NCBI GenBank assembly: GCA_947497905.1
Contig: CANMIH010000001.1
Coordinates: 1-64,000, forward strand
Origin: an uncultured Pelagimonas sp.
GTDB taxonomy: Bacteria > Pseudomonadota > Alphaproteobacteria > Rhodobacterales > Rhodobacteraceae
Reading direction: 5' to 3'
DNA: 64,000 bases
In this document: positions 41,593-49,675 of the stretch, piece after piece
Layout: each line of letters opens with the position of its first letter
Numbering within the stretch: the stretch's first letter is position 1
Translations under genes and position numbers: made by a program
The notes under the pieces: model-generated
Told to the model about the DNA's origin: nothing
What the model saw: the letters and a program-made list of their open reading frames with translations, nothing else
Databases searched by the model: none

Positions 41593-42300
41593 TCAGCCCG
41601 CCACAAACAGGCCGGTCAGTTGATATCCAATGAGCACGAACCCCGCGCACATCATGAGTACATTTACGGAATAGGCATGACGCCAAAAGCTGGGCTGGCG
41701 GCGCCAGAACCCCATGACGATCAGGATCACCGCCAGCGCCATCATCTGGCCGATCTCAACCCCGACGTTGAAGGCCAACAGATTGGGCACCAGCCCATCT
41801 GCTGCGATCTCATAATCGAGGATCTTGGTGGCCAGACCGAGCCCGTGGAAAAATCCAAAGATCAGCGTGGCCACCTTGGTGTTGGGCTGGACGCCAAACC
41901 ACCGCTGGAAGGCACCAAGGTTGTCGAGCGCCTTGTAGACAACCGACAGACCGATGATCGCGTCGATTATATAGGCGTTGACGTTCCAGCCAAAATACAC
42001 ACCCGCCAGCATGGTGCTGGAATGGCCGATCGCAAACAGGCTGACGTAAATCGCCACATGTTTCATGTGGTAGAGGAAAAAGACCACGCCCAGCAGAAAG
42101 AGGATGTGGTCATAGCCCGTCACCATATGTTTGGCGCCGAGATAGAGGAACGGAATGATATTCACGCCCCAGATTTGTTGGATGTAGCCGGCATCGCCGA
42201 CGGTGACATTATGAGCCGCCGCACTGATGGGCAGCATCAGCACAGCAAAGCATACGGTGAGCGCCGCCAAAAACGGTCGCCCCGCAAAGGGGTGTTTCAT
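41593..42300 (-). CDS. HupE/UreJ-family nickel/cobalt permease
   Basis: A 235-residue membrane protein with a signal-peptide-like first helix ending AAAHNV and six further helices. The HupE motif HMVTGYDHILFLLGV, a metal-contacting His in FFHGLGLATKI and a conserved HSS segment are present. HupE proteins mediate Ni2+ or Co2+ uptake by diffusion. The gene lies in a transcript with the His-rich protein upstream and the anchor protein downstream. Confidence 0.87.
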   Translation of the reverse strand: MKHPFAGRPFLAALTVCFAVLMLPISAAAHNVTVGDAGYIQQIWGVNIIPFLYLGAKHMVTGYDHILFLLGVVFFLYHMKHVAIYVSLFAIGHSSTMLAGVYFGWNVNAYIIDAIIGLSVVYKALDNLGAFQRWFGVQPNTKVATLIFGFFHGLGLATKILDYEIAADGLVPNLLAFNVGVEIGQMMALAVILIVMGFWRRQPSFWRHAYSVNVLMMCAGFVLIGYQLTGLFVAG

Positions 42301-42341
42301 TGAAAAAACCTCAGATTGTGATTGGGTTAGGTGAAAAACAC

Positions 42342-42677
42342 CTAAGCCCTCGGAGGTCGTTCCGGCGTTGTGGGGGAAAAGGGGGCCGCACTGATTTGGG
42401 CCAAACCCACCGGTGCATCGCGCATGTAAGGTGTCGCCAGCGGAATGGGGCGGGGCAGATGGGCGGTGGAATGGTCGTGGTCCATCACGTCGTGGCTATG
42501 CCCGTGTGACGACCAAGCGAGGTCAACCACATCGTCGTGGCTATGCCCGTGGTCCTGCACCATGTCTGACACTTGGGTCGGAAGATGCGACGCTGGCGGC
42601 GCAACCGTCCAGACAAGCAGAGCCAGACACAGCAATGCCATGCCAATCTGTTTCATCTGAATCACACGCTGCGTCAT
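42342..42677 (-). CDS. His/Asp-rich exported metal-binding protein
   Basis: A 111-residue protein with a signal peptide (MALLCLALLVWTVAPPAS region) and a metal-binding stretch with HGHSHDD and SSHGHSHDVMDHDHS, so about eleven His in 40 residues. It is likely to chelate Ni2+ or Co2+ in the periplasm. The HGHSHD units come from a direct DNA repeat (42488-42551). An internal ATG at 42656 is a possible alternative start. It shares a C/G-tract operator with the divergent regulator gene. Confidence 0.72.
   Translation of the reverse strand: MTQRVIQMKQIGMALLCLALLVWTVAPPASHLPTQVSDMVQDHGHSHDDVVDLAWSSHGHSHDVMDHDHSTAHLPRPIPLATPYMRDAPVGLAQISAAPFSPTTPERPPRA
42488..42551 (-). repeat. 19-bp direct repeat inside the His-rich gene
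   Basis: CGTCGTGGCTATGCCCGTG occurs at 42488-42506 and 42533-42551, exactly 45 bp (15 codons) apart. It encodes the two HGHSHD metal-binding units in the same frame, so the motif has been duplicated within the gene. Confidence 0.85.
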
Positions 42678-42685
42678 TGAACCTC

Positions 42686-42731
42686 AATTATCCCCCCGGG
42701 GGGGTTATTGCAAGAACCCCGGGGGGAGGTT
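42686..42731. promoter_or_regulatory. C/G-tract operator for the CsoR/RcnR-type regulator
   Basis: AATTATCCCCCCGGGGGGG followed by TTATT at 42686-42709 is an AT-flanked C/G tract, the operator form of CsoR/RcnR/DmeR regulators. A second tract AACCCCGGGGGGAGGTT (42715-42731) reaches the regulator's ribosome binding site. The two sites sit between the divergent His-rich/HupE genes and the regulator/MFS genes, so one repressor could control both. Confidence 0.72.
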
Positions 42732-42741
42732 AAGGTGAGGT

Positions 42742-42999
42742 ATGACACATCGACACCAACATGCAAATCACCCGGCGCTGATCACTCGGCTGAAACGTGC
42801 TGATGGACATCTTCGCTCGGTCATCGAAATGATCGAAGAGGGCAAACCCTGTGCCGATGTCGCGCAACAGCTGCATGCGGTTGAGAACGCCGTGCGCAAT
42901 GCCAAGCGGGCTCTGATCTATGATCACATGGATCATTGTCTGGACGGCGAACACCCCACCGATCTTGATGAGATCAAAGCCATAGCCCGCCACCTGTAG
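42742..42999 (+). CDS. metal-sensing CsoR/RcnR-family repressor (DmeR-like)
   Basis: An 85-residue all-helical DNA-binding protein. Likely metal ligands are His3, His5 or His7 at the N-terminus, Cys37, His62 and His65 or Cys66 in DHMDHC. The N-terminal His plus Cys-His pattern fits Ni2+/Co2+ sensors (RcnR, DmeR) rather than Cu+ sensors (Cys-His-Cys). AQQLHAVENAV is the family's helix-2 block. It starts after GGTGAGGT. A C/G-tract operator lies directly upstream, consistent with autoregulation and derepression by metal. Confidence 0.88.
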   Translation: MTHRHQHANHPALITRLKRADGHLRSVIEMIEEGKPCADVAQQLHAVENAVRNAKRALIYDHMDHCLDGEHPTDLDEIKAIARHL

Positions 43000-43008
43000 A
43001 GGCCAGCC

Positions 43009-44328
43009 ATGTTCGATATTCTGAAAAACCGCACCTACCGACATTTGTTTCTGGCGCAGATCGTGGCGCTTGTCGGCACGGGGCTGGCGACGGTTGCGCT
43101 TGGGCTTTTGGCCTTTGATTTGGCCGGAGAGGGCGCGGGTCTGATTCTTGGTGGCATCTTCACCATCAAGATGATTGCCTATGTCGGCATCGCTCCTGTG
43201 GCCGGGGCCTTTGCCGACCGGGTGCCACGGCGGGCGATGTTGATCACCCTAGATCTGATCAGGGCGGGGGTGGCGCTTGTTTTGCCGTTTGTGACCGAGG
43301 CCTGGCAGGTTTTTGGTTTGATCTTCATTTTGCAAGGCGCGTCGGCGGCCTTTACCCCAACCTTTCAGGCGACAATCCCCGACATTCTGCCGGATGAGGG
43401 GGAGTATACCCGCGCACTCTCGCTCTCGCGTCTGGCCTCTGATCTTGAGAACATCATCACGCCGACATTGGCGGGATTGGCGCTCTTGGTTCTCTCTTAC
43501 AACAATCTGTTTTGGGGCACATTTGCCGGGTTCGTGATTTCAGCGGCGCTTGTGGCGTCGGTGGTTTTGCCCTCTCCGAAACGAGGTGAGCCACGCGGCA
43601 TTTACGACCGCACTACGCGCGGATCGCGCCTCTATCTGGCAACACCGCGTCTGCGTGGTCTTTTGGCGCTGAACCTGGCGGGCGCTGCAGCCGGGGCGAT
43701 GGTTCTGGTCAACACGGTTGTTCTGGTGCGTGGTACTTTGGGCATGGACGAAAGCGCCCTGGCGATGACCATGTTTGGTTTTGGTCTTGGGTCGATGCTG
43801 GGGGCCTTTGCCTTGCCGAAACTGCTCGAGCGGTTTTCGGATCGACCGGTGATGTTTGTGGGTGCGGGTTTTATGATTGGCGCAAATGTGGCTCTCGCGG
43901 CGGTTATAGCGTCGGTGGGGCTGACTTGGACCATATTGTTTGCCGCCTGGGGCCTCTCTGGTCTTGGCTTTGCCATGGTCATGACGCCCTCGGGCCGGCT
44001 CCTCACCCGCTCGTCACATGCCGAAGACCGACCTGCGGTTTTTGCGGCCCATTTCGCGCTGAGCCACGCGTGTTGGTTGATTGCTTACCCACTTGCGGGA
44101 TGGTTGATGACCCAGTTTGGTGCGATTGGTGCTTTGGTAGGGCTGTCGGGTCTTGGTGGAGTTGGCGTGATGATCGCTTTGCGGGTCTGGCCCAAACATG
44201 ATCCTGAGATGATCCCTCATGCGCATCCTGAACTGCCGAATGATCATCCCCATCTCGAAGAGCATGCCAACGGCGGCCACGCCTTTATCATTGATGATCT
44301 TCATCCGGCCTGGGCGCGGTCAAGCTGA
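43009..44328 (+). CDS. MFS metal exporter with His-rich C-terminus (NreB-like)
   Basis: A 439-residue major facilitator with about twelve helices, starting MFDILKNRTYRHLFLAQIVALVG. The C-terminal cytoplasmic tail carries about ten His among acidic residues (MIPHAHPELPNDHPHLEEH, then GGHAF and DDLHP), as in NreB-type nickel exporters. The gene follows the metal repressor by nine bases and is surely in its operon. Nickel or cobalt efflux is inferred from the tail plus regulator. Confidence 0.82.
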   Translation: MFDILKNRTYRHLFLAQIVALVGTGLATVALGLLAFDLAGEGAGLILGGIFTIKMIAYVGIAPVAGAFADRVPRRAMLITLDLIRAGVALVLPFVTEAWQVFGLIFILQGASAAFTPTFQATIPDILPDEGEYTRALSLSRLASDLENIITPTLAGLALLVLSYNNLFWGTFAGFVISAALVASVVLPSPKRGEPRGIYDRTTRGSRLYLATPRLRGLLALNLAGAAAGAMVLVNTVVLVRGTLGMDESALAMTMFGFGLGSMLGAFALPKLLERFSDRPVMFVGAGFMIGANVALAAVIASVGLTWTILFAAWGLSGLGFAMVMTPSGRLLTRSSHAEDRPAVFAAHFALSHACWLIAYPLAGWLMTQFGAIGALVGLSGLGGVGVMIALRVWPKHDPEMIPHAHPELPNDHPHLEEHANGGHAFIIDDLHPAWARSS

Positions 44329-44366
44329 CCTCCTGTGCGGGTGTGCACAGATCTCAGGATTGCGAG

Positions 44367-44404
44367 CGAAAGGGTGTGGCGCTAACAGTGTCACACCCTC
44401 TTTC
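44367..44404 (+). terminator. terminator after the MFS exporter
   Basis: An AGGGTGTG/CACACCCT stem (44371-44378 and 44392-44399) that can be extended by GAAA/TTTC with a bulge, followed by CTTTC. It lies between the metal operon and the MATE gene. Confidence 0.6.
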
Positions 44405-44419
44405 ATTCTGGTGACCCCT

Positions 44420-45802
44420 ATGACCAAGGCCTCTGATCTCACACAAGGCCCATTGCCGGGCCATTTCCGGCGCATCGCAGTCCCTGCCGCGCTGGGGATG
44501 CTGTTCAGCACCCTCTATAACGTTGTCGATGTCTGGTACGCAGGCAAGCTGTCGACCGATGCGCAGGCCGGACTGGCGATTTCTGCAACGATTTTGATGC
44601 TGTTCAGCGCATTCGGTATCGGCCTTGGATCGGGGTTATCGGCCCTTGTCGGCAATGCTGTTGGGGCCGGGGACGACACCTTGGCAAGGCGGACCGCATT
44701 GCAAGGCATCAGCTATGGTGTGGTTGGCGCGGTTGTTTTGACTGGTGTGGGGTTGATCCTGACGCCCAGTCTGGTGTCCGCACTGTCGGAACCCGGCGCC
44801 TACCGCGATGCCGGGATCGACTATATGATGTTGCTTATGGTTGCGGTGCCCGGTTTTGTGCTGGCCTTCGCGAGCAACGGTATTTTGCAATCTCAGGGTG
44901 ACGCGGTTTCCATGCAGCGGGCTATGCTGGTCGCCTTTTTTGCCAATGTGGGGCTTAATCCACTCATGATCTGGGGTATCCCGGGTCTTTGGTCGGGCAT
45001 GGGGTTTGACGGTATCGCGGCCAGCACAGTGGTGAGCCAAAGCGGCGTTGCGGTGTTCCTTTTGTACCGCGCCTTTGGTACGGATCTTGCCTCTGCGCCG
45101 CGCAAATCTGAGCTTGTGCCCGATTTCCCGATGTGGCGCGATATCATCGCGCAGCAGCTGCCAACCGCCATGACCTTTGTGGTGATGATCCTATCGGCCT
45201 TTGTGGTGCAGTATCATTTGAAGAGGTTTGGTGGGGCATCGGTGGCGGCCTATGGGATCGCACTGCGGATCGAACAGTTGCTCTTGCTGCCCACTATTGG
45301 TCTGTCGACGGCTTTGCTGCCGATCGCAGCGCAGAACTATGGCGCTCAGGCCATGCCGCGCGTTCAGGAGGCGTTTCGAACCAGTCTGCGTTATGGCTGG
45401 GGCTTCATGGCGATCACCTGTCCGGTTCTGTTCCTGGCGGCACCTTGGGCGATGCAGGCCTTTACATCAGATCCCGAGGTGATCGCAATTGGCGTGGACT
45501 ATCTTCATATTGAGGCGGTGATCCTGCCTATCTACGCGTCGCTCTTTGCGGTGAATTCCCTGCTGCAGGCGTTGAAGCGCCCCAAGTGGACATTCTGGAT
45601 TGGCGTCTACCGGCAGCTCATGGCGGTGCCATTCTTTGTCTGGCTCTTGAGCGGCCCACTGGGATTTGGCGTCTATGGGGTCTGGGTCGGTATTGCGATC
45701 AGCGTTGTCACCGGGTTCGGCGTAGCGGCCGTGTTGGTTGAACGTGTTGCGCGCCCGCGTATTGGCAGCCTTCTGACACGTAACCATCCGCTGCCCGCAT
45801 AA
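44420..45802 (+). CDS. MATE-family efflux transporter
   Basis: A 460-residue membrane protein with twelve predicted helices in two MATE repeats. The N-terminal half has LYNVVDVWYAGKLSTDAQAGLA and the second half FGGASVAAYGIALRIEQLLLLP, both typical of Na+- or H+-coupled drug exporters of the NorM/DinF type. The ATG at 44420 is chosen because the first MATE helix starts 18 residues later; the frame extends upstream into the MFS gene in another phase. Confidence 0.9.
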   Translation: MTKASDLTQGPLPGHFRRIAVPAALGMLFSTLYNVVDVWYAGKLSTDAQAGLAISATILMLFSAFGIGLGSGLSALVGNAVGAGDDTLARRTALQGISYGVVGAVVLTGVGLILTPSLVSALSEPGAYRDAGIDYMMLLMVAVPGFVLAFASNGILQSQGDAVSMQRAMLVAFFANVGLNPLMIWGIPGLWSGMGFDGIAASTVVSQSGVAVFLLYRAFGTDLASAPRKSELVPDFPMWRDIIAQQLPTAMTFVVMILSAFVVQYHLKRFGGASVAAYGIALRIEQLLLLPTIGLSTALLPIAAQNYGAQAMPRVQEAFRTSLRYGWGFMAITCPVLFLAAPWAMQAFTSDPEVIAIGVDYLHIEAVILPIYASLFAVNSLLQALKRPKWTFWIGVYRQLMAVPFFVWLLSGPLGFGVYGVWVGIAISVVTGFGVAAVLVERVARPRIGSLLTRNHPLPA

Positions 45803-45836
45803 AGAAAAAGCCGTGTTCCCGGGGGGGAACACGGCT
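45803..45836 (-). terminator. terminator of the DUF1127 gene
   Basis: AGCCGTGTTCCC and GGGAACACGGCT form a perfect 12-bp stem with a GGGG loop (45809-45836). On the minus strand it is followed by TTTTTCTTT, so it chiefly ends the DUF1127 transcript. On the plus strand it lies just after the MATE stop. Confidence 0.85.
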
Positions 45837-45864
45837 AGTATCCGTTCAACAGGGAGCGACGGAA

Positions 45865-46071
45865 TTAGAAGCGGCTGACCACATCTTCGATTTCGCCGCG
45901 CGACATGCCGATGTCGGCCAGTTCGCGGTCGGTCAGAGCGTTCAGGCTGCGACGGGTGTCGCGCTTGTCTTTCCACTCAGCCACAGCGGCGAAAGCTGCG
46001 GTGATAAAATTCGTAGGCTGACCTTTGGAGTCAGCTGCGATGAAAGGGCGGGTCTGTGCGAGTGCGGCCAT
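45865..46071 (-). CDS. DUF1127-domain small protein
   Basis: A 68-residue protein with a C-terminal DUF1127 domain (LNALTDRELADIGMSRGEIEDVV), a short Arg-rich helix pair now known in Agrobacterium and Rhodobacter relatives to bind RNA or affect phosphate and carbon regulation. The ATG follows GGAGAC. Monocistronic with its own terminator. A TTAA-N7-TTAA box lies about 140 bases upstream. Confidence 0.88.
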   Translation of the reverse strand: MAALAQTRPFIAADSKGQPTNFITAAFAAVAEWKDKRDTRRSLNALTDRELADIGMSRGEIEDVVSRF

Positions 46072-46402
46072 GTCAGTCTCCTAAGGCTTAGCGTTCGTTT
46101 TGAAACGGGATGTTTCTTCGTCTCGAAACCGCATCTAGTTTGAGCAAAACGCCCGGACAAGTGGCGAAATTTGCATGGGTCCTATGCGATTTTTGCATGT
46201 CGAAACCGACAGTTAAATCATGGTTAACAGTGGTAAAATACGACCCCATGTCTTGTCGTTTTTAGATTTTGGGAAGGCGAAAACAGGACAGGAGTGTCGT
46301 AGATCAATCGTGGCGATCCAAAAGCGACATGACGCATATGGCTTGGCTTTTGTTCTCGTTTCGTGCTAGTTTTTCTGAAAATGAAATAATACGTGAGCAG
46401 GC
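46072..46402. other. divergent control region of DUF1127 and ruvC
   Basis: 331 bases without a convincing gene. It holds promoters in both directions. Visible elements are a GAAAC/GTTTC dyad cluster at 46100-46130, the TTAA-N7-TTAA box at 46213-46228, and a GTTC-N7-GTGC sequence at 46352-46366 that is one base from the alphaproteobacterial LexA box. A 61-codon plus-strand frame (46269-46454) runs into ruvC in another phase and has no support. Confidence 0.4.
46213..46228 (+). promoter_or_regulatory. candidate CtrA box TTAA-N7-TTAAC
   Basis: TTAAATCATGGTTAAC matches the full CtrA consensus TTAA-N7-TTAA(C). Its reverse reads GTTAACCATGATTTAA, so it has a good half-site on both strands. It is 142 bp upstream of the DUF1127 start and 175 bp upstream of ruvC. 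Confidence 0.5.
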
Positions 46403-46891
46403 ATGCGAGTTTTGGGCATTGATCCGGGTCTTCGGAACCTCGGTTGGGGGGTGATCGACTCGGAAAACGGACGACTCAGGCACGTGGCCAATGGGTCGTG
46501 TCACACCGCTGCTGGGGATCTGGCAGATCGCCTGCTGTATTTGCATGCACAGCTGTCCGACATTTGTCGCGAATACGCGCCAGAGACGGCCGCTGTTGAA
46601 CAGACCTTTGTCAACAAAGACGCGGTTGCGACCCTGAAATTGGGACAGGCCCGGGCCATTGCGCTGCTTGTTCCGGCGCAGTTCGGGCTCGATATTGGCG
46701 AATATGCCCCCAACAAGGTCAAGAAGACTGTGGTTGGTGTGGGCCACGCCGCCAAAGAGCAGGTGGCGCATATGGTCAAAATGCAGCTTCCCGGTGTGAA
46801 GCTAAATGGCCCGGATGCGACGGATGCTCTGGCGATTGCCATTTGCCACGCCCATTATAATCGCGGATCAAACTTAAAGGTGCGGGCATGA
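46403..46891 (+). CDS. ruvC: Holliday junction resolvase RuvC
   Basis: A 162-residue endonuclease that cleaves Holliday junctions. The acidic active site is complete: Asp7 in [12 protein letters not shown], Glu in [11 protein letters not shown], and the C-terminal pair in [16 protein letters not shown]. It is first in a ruvC-ruvA-ruvB set and overlaps ruvA by four bases. Confidence 0.97.
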   Translation: MRVLGIDPGLRNLGWGVIDSENGRLRHVANGSCHTAAGDLADRLLYLHAQLSDICREYAPETAAVEQTFVNKDAVATLKLGQARAIALLVPAQFGLDIGEYAPNKVKKTVVGVGHAAKEQVAHMVKMQLPGVKLNGPDATDALAIAICHAHYNRGSNLKVRA

Positions 46892-47559
46892 TCGGACGAA
46901 TTGCAGGACGGATCGAATACAAAGCCATGGATCACGTTTTGATCGATGTGCGTGGTGTCGGCTATATGGTGTTTTGTTCGGATCGTACTTTGGCCAGCTT
47001 ACCGGGCCCCGGCGAGGCGGTTGCGCTTTATACTGAGCTGATGGTGCGCGAAGACCTGCTTCAGCTTTTTGGGTTTCCGACGCTGGTTGAAAAAGAATGG
47101 CATCGCCTGTTGCTCAGCGTGCAAGGGGTCGGCGCCAAGGCGTCGCTGGCGATCTTGGGCACGCTTGGCCCGGATGGGGTGAGCCGTGCCATCGCGCTGG
47201 GCGATTGGAATGCGGTGAAGGCGGCCAAGGGCATTGGGCCGAAAACCGCGCAACGTGTGGTCAATGAGCTTAAGGACAAAGCGCCGAGCGTGATGGCCAT
47301 GGGGCAGGGCACGGTGACCACACCGGACGATGTGCCCGAGGTTGTTGAAACACCTGCCGCCGCCTCTGCGCCGCGATCAAAGCCCGCAAGCAAACCCAAT
47401 GCCTCGGCTCAGGCCGAAGCGCTGTCTGCTCTTGGCAATCTGGGGTACGCACCCGGCGAAGCCGCAGGTGCGGTGGCTCAAGCCGCAGGTGAGGCTCCAG
47501 ACGCGGGCACATCGGATTTGATCCGGGCCGCGTTGAAATTGCTTGCACCGACAAACTAA
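46888..47559 (+). CDS. ruvA: Holliday junction branch migration protein RuvA
   Basis: A 223-residue protein that binds four-way junctions and loads RuvB. Domain I starts [26 protein letters not shown]; the two helix-hairpin-helix motifs are [13 protein letters not shown] and [19 protein letters not shown]. An Ala/Pro/Ser linker of about 45 residues precedes the C-terminal RuvB-binding domain ([16 protein letters not shown]). It overlaps ruvC by four bases; ruvB follows after 50 bases. Confidence 0.97.
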   Translation: MIGRIAGRIEYKAMDHVLIDVRGVGYMVFCSDRTLASLPGPGEAVALYTELMVREDLLQLFGFPTLVEKEWHRLLLSVQGVGAKASLAILGTLGPDGVSRAIALGDWNAVKAAKGIGPKTAQRVVNELKDKAPSVMAMGQGTVTTPDDVPEVVETPAAASAPRSKPASKPNASAQAEALSALGNLGYAPGEAAGAVAQAAGEAPDAGTSDLIRAALKLLAPTN

Positions 47560-47609
47560 ACGTCGGCAGATAATGCTGTTGCGCGCTGCCTTCGCCAGAA
47601 AGACCTGAC

Positions 47610-48638
47610 ATGACCGAATCCGATCCCACGCTGCGCCCGGACCCCTTGCCCGAGGACCGTGACCGCGCTCTGCGTCCGCAGATGCTCGAAGATTTTGTGG
47701 GACAGGCTGAGGCCCGTGCCAATCTTCGGGTGTTCATTCAATCGGCGCGCACCCGTGGCGAAGCGATGGATCACACCCTGTTTCACGGGCCTCCCGGTTT
47801 GGGGAAAACCACCTTGGCCCAGATTATGGCGCGTGAGTTGGGGGTTGGCTTTCGCATGACATCGGGTCCGGTTCTGGCCAAGGCGGGGGATCTCGCTGCG
47901 ATCCTGACCAATCTTGAGCGTAATGATGTGTTGTTTATTGACGAAATCCACCGCCTGAACCCTGCTGTGGAAGAGGTGCTCTATCCCGCGATGGAGGATT
48001 TTGAGCTGGATCTCGTGATCGGTGAAGGCCCGGCGGCGCGGACCGTGCGGATCGAGCTGCAGCCCTTTACCCTTGTTGGGGCCACAACCCGTCTGGGCCT
48101 GCTGACAACGCCTCTGCGGGACCGGTTCGGCATTCCAACGCGCCTGAATTTTTATACCATTGATGAACTTGAGACCATTGTTGCAGGCAATGCGGCTAAA
48201 TTGGGAGTGCGGGTTGAAGGCGACGGTGCGCGCGAGATCGCCAAGCGTGCACGCGGCACCCCGCGCATTGCTGGTCGATTGCTGCGTCGCGTTGTGGATT
48301 TTGCCATTGTCGAAGGCGGTGGGGTTGTCACGCAAGAATTGGCGGACAGATCGCTGACCCGACTTGGGGTCGATAGCCTTGGTCTTGATGGGGCGGACCG
48401 TCGCTATCTGCATCTGATTGCGGACAACTACGGGGGTGGACCGGTGGGCATTGAAACCCTGTCTGCGGCCCTGTCTGAAAGCCGGGATGCCCTCGAAGAG
48501 GTGGTCGAACCCTATCTGCTGCAACAGGGGTTGATCCAGCGCACACCGCGCGGTCGGATGCTTGCACAGAAAGCCTGGGATCATTTGGGGTTGGTGCCGC
48601 CTCGTCGCGAGGATCAGGGCAATCTGTTTGGAGGCTGA
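47610..48638 (+). CDS. ruvB: Holliday junction branch migration ATPase RuvB
   Basis: A 342-residue AAA+ motor. Walker A is [13 protein letters not shown], Walker [10 protein letters not shown], sensor 1 [18 protein letters not shown] and the arginine finger region [13 protein letters not shown]-terminal winged helix follows ([10 protein letters not shown]). It completes the ruvCAB set and overlaps the MazG-like gene by one base (TGATG). Confidence 0.98.
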   Translation: MTESDPTLRPDPLPEDRDRALRPQMLEDFVGQAEARANLRVFIQSARTRGEAMDHTLFHGPPGLGKTTLAQIMARELGVGFRMTSGPVLAKAGDLAAILTNLERNDVLFIDEIHRLNPAVEEVLYPAMEDFELDLVIGEGPAARTVRIELQPFTLVGATTRLGLLTTPLRDRFGIPTRLNFYTIDELETIVAGNAAKLGVRVEGDGAREIAKRARGTPRIAGRLLRRVVDFAIVEGGGVVTQELADRSLTRLGVDSLGLDGADRRYLHLIADNYGGGPVGIETLSAALSESRDALEEVVEPYLLQQGLIQRTPRGRMLAQKAWDHLGLVPPRREDQGNLFGG

Positions 48639-48958
48639 TGTCCATGCGCAAACAAGATCCGAGCATTGCGGAACTGACCCAGATGTCGGTGCGGGTTGCT
48701 GAGTTGTATTCACAACACTTTGGCGCGCCCCGTGATGCCCGGTTTGCCTTGATGAAGCTGTCCGAAGAAATGGGTGAGCTGACCGGGGCTTGGTTGCAAT
48801 TGCACGGTCAGAGCCGGGGCGCGGCAAACAGGCAGGATCTTGAAAACGAATTGGCCGATGTGCTTGGGTTTCTGCTGGTCTTGGCCCATCGGGAGGGGAT
48901 AGACCCGGCGCAGGCGCTCACGCAGAAATGGGGCAAGTACCTGAACGCGGGCGCATGA
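48638..48958 (+). CDS. MazG-like nucleotide pyrophosphohydrolase
   Basis: A 106-residue all-alpha NTP pyrophosphatase fold. The metal site is shown by KLSEEMGELTGAW (EExxE) and NELADVLGFLLVLA (ExxxD). It probably hydrolyses a non-canonical or excess nucleoside triphosphate. It begins at the last base of ruvB, so it is coupled to the recombination operon, which hints at a role in nucleotide clean-up during repair. Confidence 0.83.
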   Translation: MSMRKQDPSIAELTQMSVRVAELYSQHFGAPRDARFALMKLSEEMGELTGAWLQLHGQSRGAANRQDLENELADVLGFLLVLAHREGIDPAQALTQKWGKYLNAGA

Positions 48959-48988
48959 GTATTTAGAAAAAGAAGAAGCGGAGACGTG

Positions 48989-49615
48989 ATGCAACCTTCA
49001 GAGATCGAAGCGCTGTTTACCCGGACCGATGGCACCTATCTTTGTGCTCGCTGGGGTCGCCCTATTGCGCCTATTGTCTTTGGCGTTGAGGATGACACGC
49101 TGTCGGTGGTCAAAGGCGCCTTTGAGGTGGTTTGTGGCATCGCCGGGCACTCTATGGCGGAAACAGACCCTGAGCTGGGTTCAAACGTCATGGTGTTCTT
49201 CTTCCGTGAATGGGACGAGCTTTTGGGCGTGCCGGATCTGGATCGGTTGATCGATGGGCTTGCCCCGATGGTCGAACGGCTCAAGGGTGCTGATGCCAAC
49301 CAATATCGCGTGTTCCGTTTTGATGAGCACGGGGCCATCAAGGCCTGTTTCATTTTTCTGCGCATGGACGCGGCGTTGAGCGATATGCCCGCAGATACGC
49401 TGGCCCTGACGCAGGTGGTGCAGTCCATCGTGCTTTGGTCGGACAAAGCCTTTGCCGAGAAAAGCCCGCTTGGTCAGCTGGAAGATGGCCGCGTTGTGCT
49501 GCGCCCGGATATCGCCGAGGTGATCCGCGCGGTTTATACGCCGATTTTGCCCGCTGTGGCAAAGGACCCGAGCCACGCTTTGCGGGTTTTTGCGCGCATG
49601 AAGCCCGCTGACTGA
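48989..49615 (+). CDS. conserved protein of unknown function
   Basis: A 208-residue soluble protein without signal peptide or transmembrane segment. It has an alternating alpha/beta pattern, starting MQPSEIEALFTRTDGTYLCARWGRP. No catalytic motif recognised. The ATG at 48989 has GCGGAG at correct spacing; a GTG lies just before. It is probably the last gene of the ruv operon and ends at a terminator. Confidence 0.7.
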   Translation: MQPSEIEALFTRTDGTYLCARWGRPIAPIVFGVEDDTLSVVKGAFEVVCGIAGHSMAETDPELGSNVMVFFFREWDELLGVPDLDRLIDGLAPMVERLKGADANQYRVFRFDEHGAIKACFIFLRMDAALSDMPADTLALTQVVQSIVLWSDKAFAEKSPLGQLEDGRVVLRPDIAEVIRAVYTPILPAVAKDPSHALRVFARMKPAD

Positions 49616-49621
49616 TACAAG

Positions 49622-49650
49622 AAAAGCGCGGCCCTGAGAGCCGCGCTTTT
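49622..49650. terminator. bidirectional terminator between ruv operon and trpS
   Basis: AAAAGCGCGGC/GCCGCGCTTTT, a perfect 11-bp stem with a seven-base loop whose ends supply A and T runs for both convergent transcripts. Confidence 0.9.
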
Positions 49651-49675
49651 GGTGATGTGATGTTGATTTGTGGGC

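Noticed and set aside
46352-46366. LexA-box-like GTTC-N7-GTGC before ruvC
   Set aside because: One half-site is mismatched and no second copy is seen; too weak to call an SOS operator.
47556-48827. 423-codon minus-strand frame antisense to ruvB
   Set aside because: Fully covered by the unmistakable RuvB coding sequence and the MazG-like gene; a shadow.
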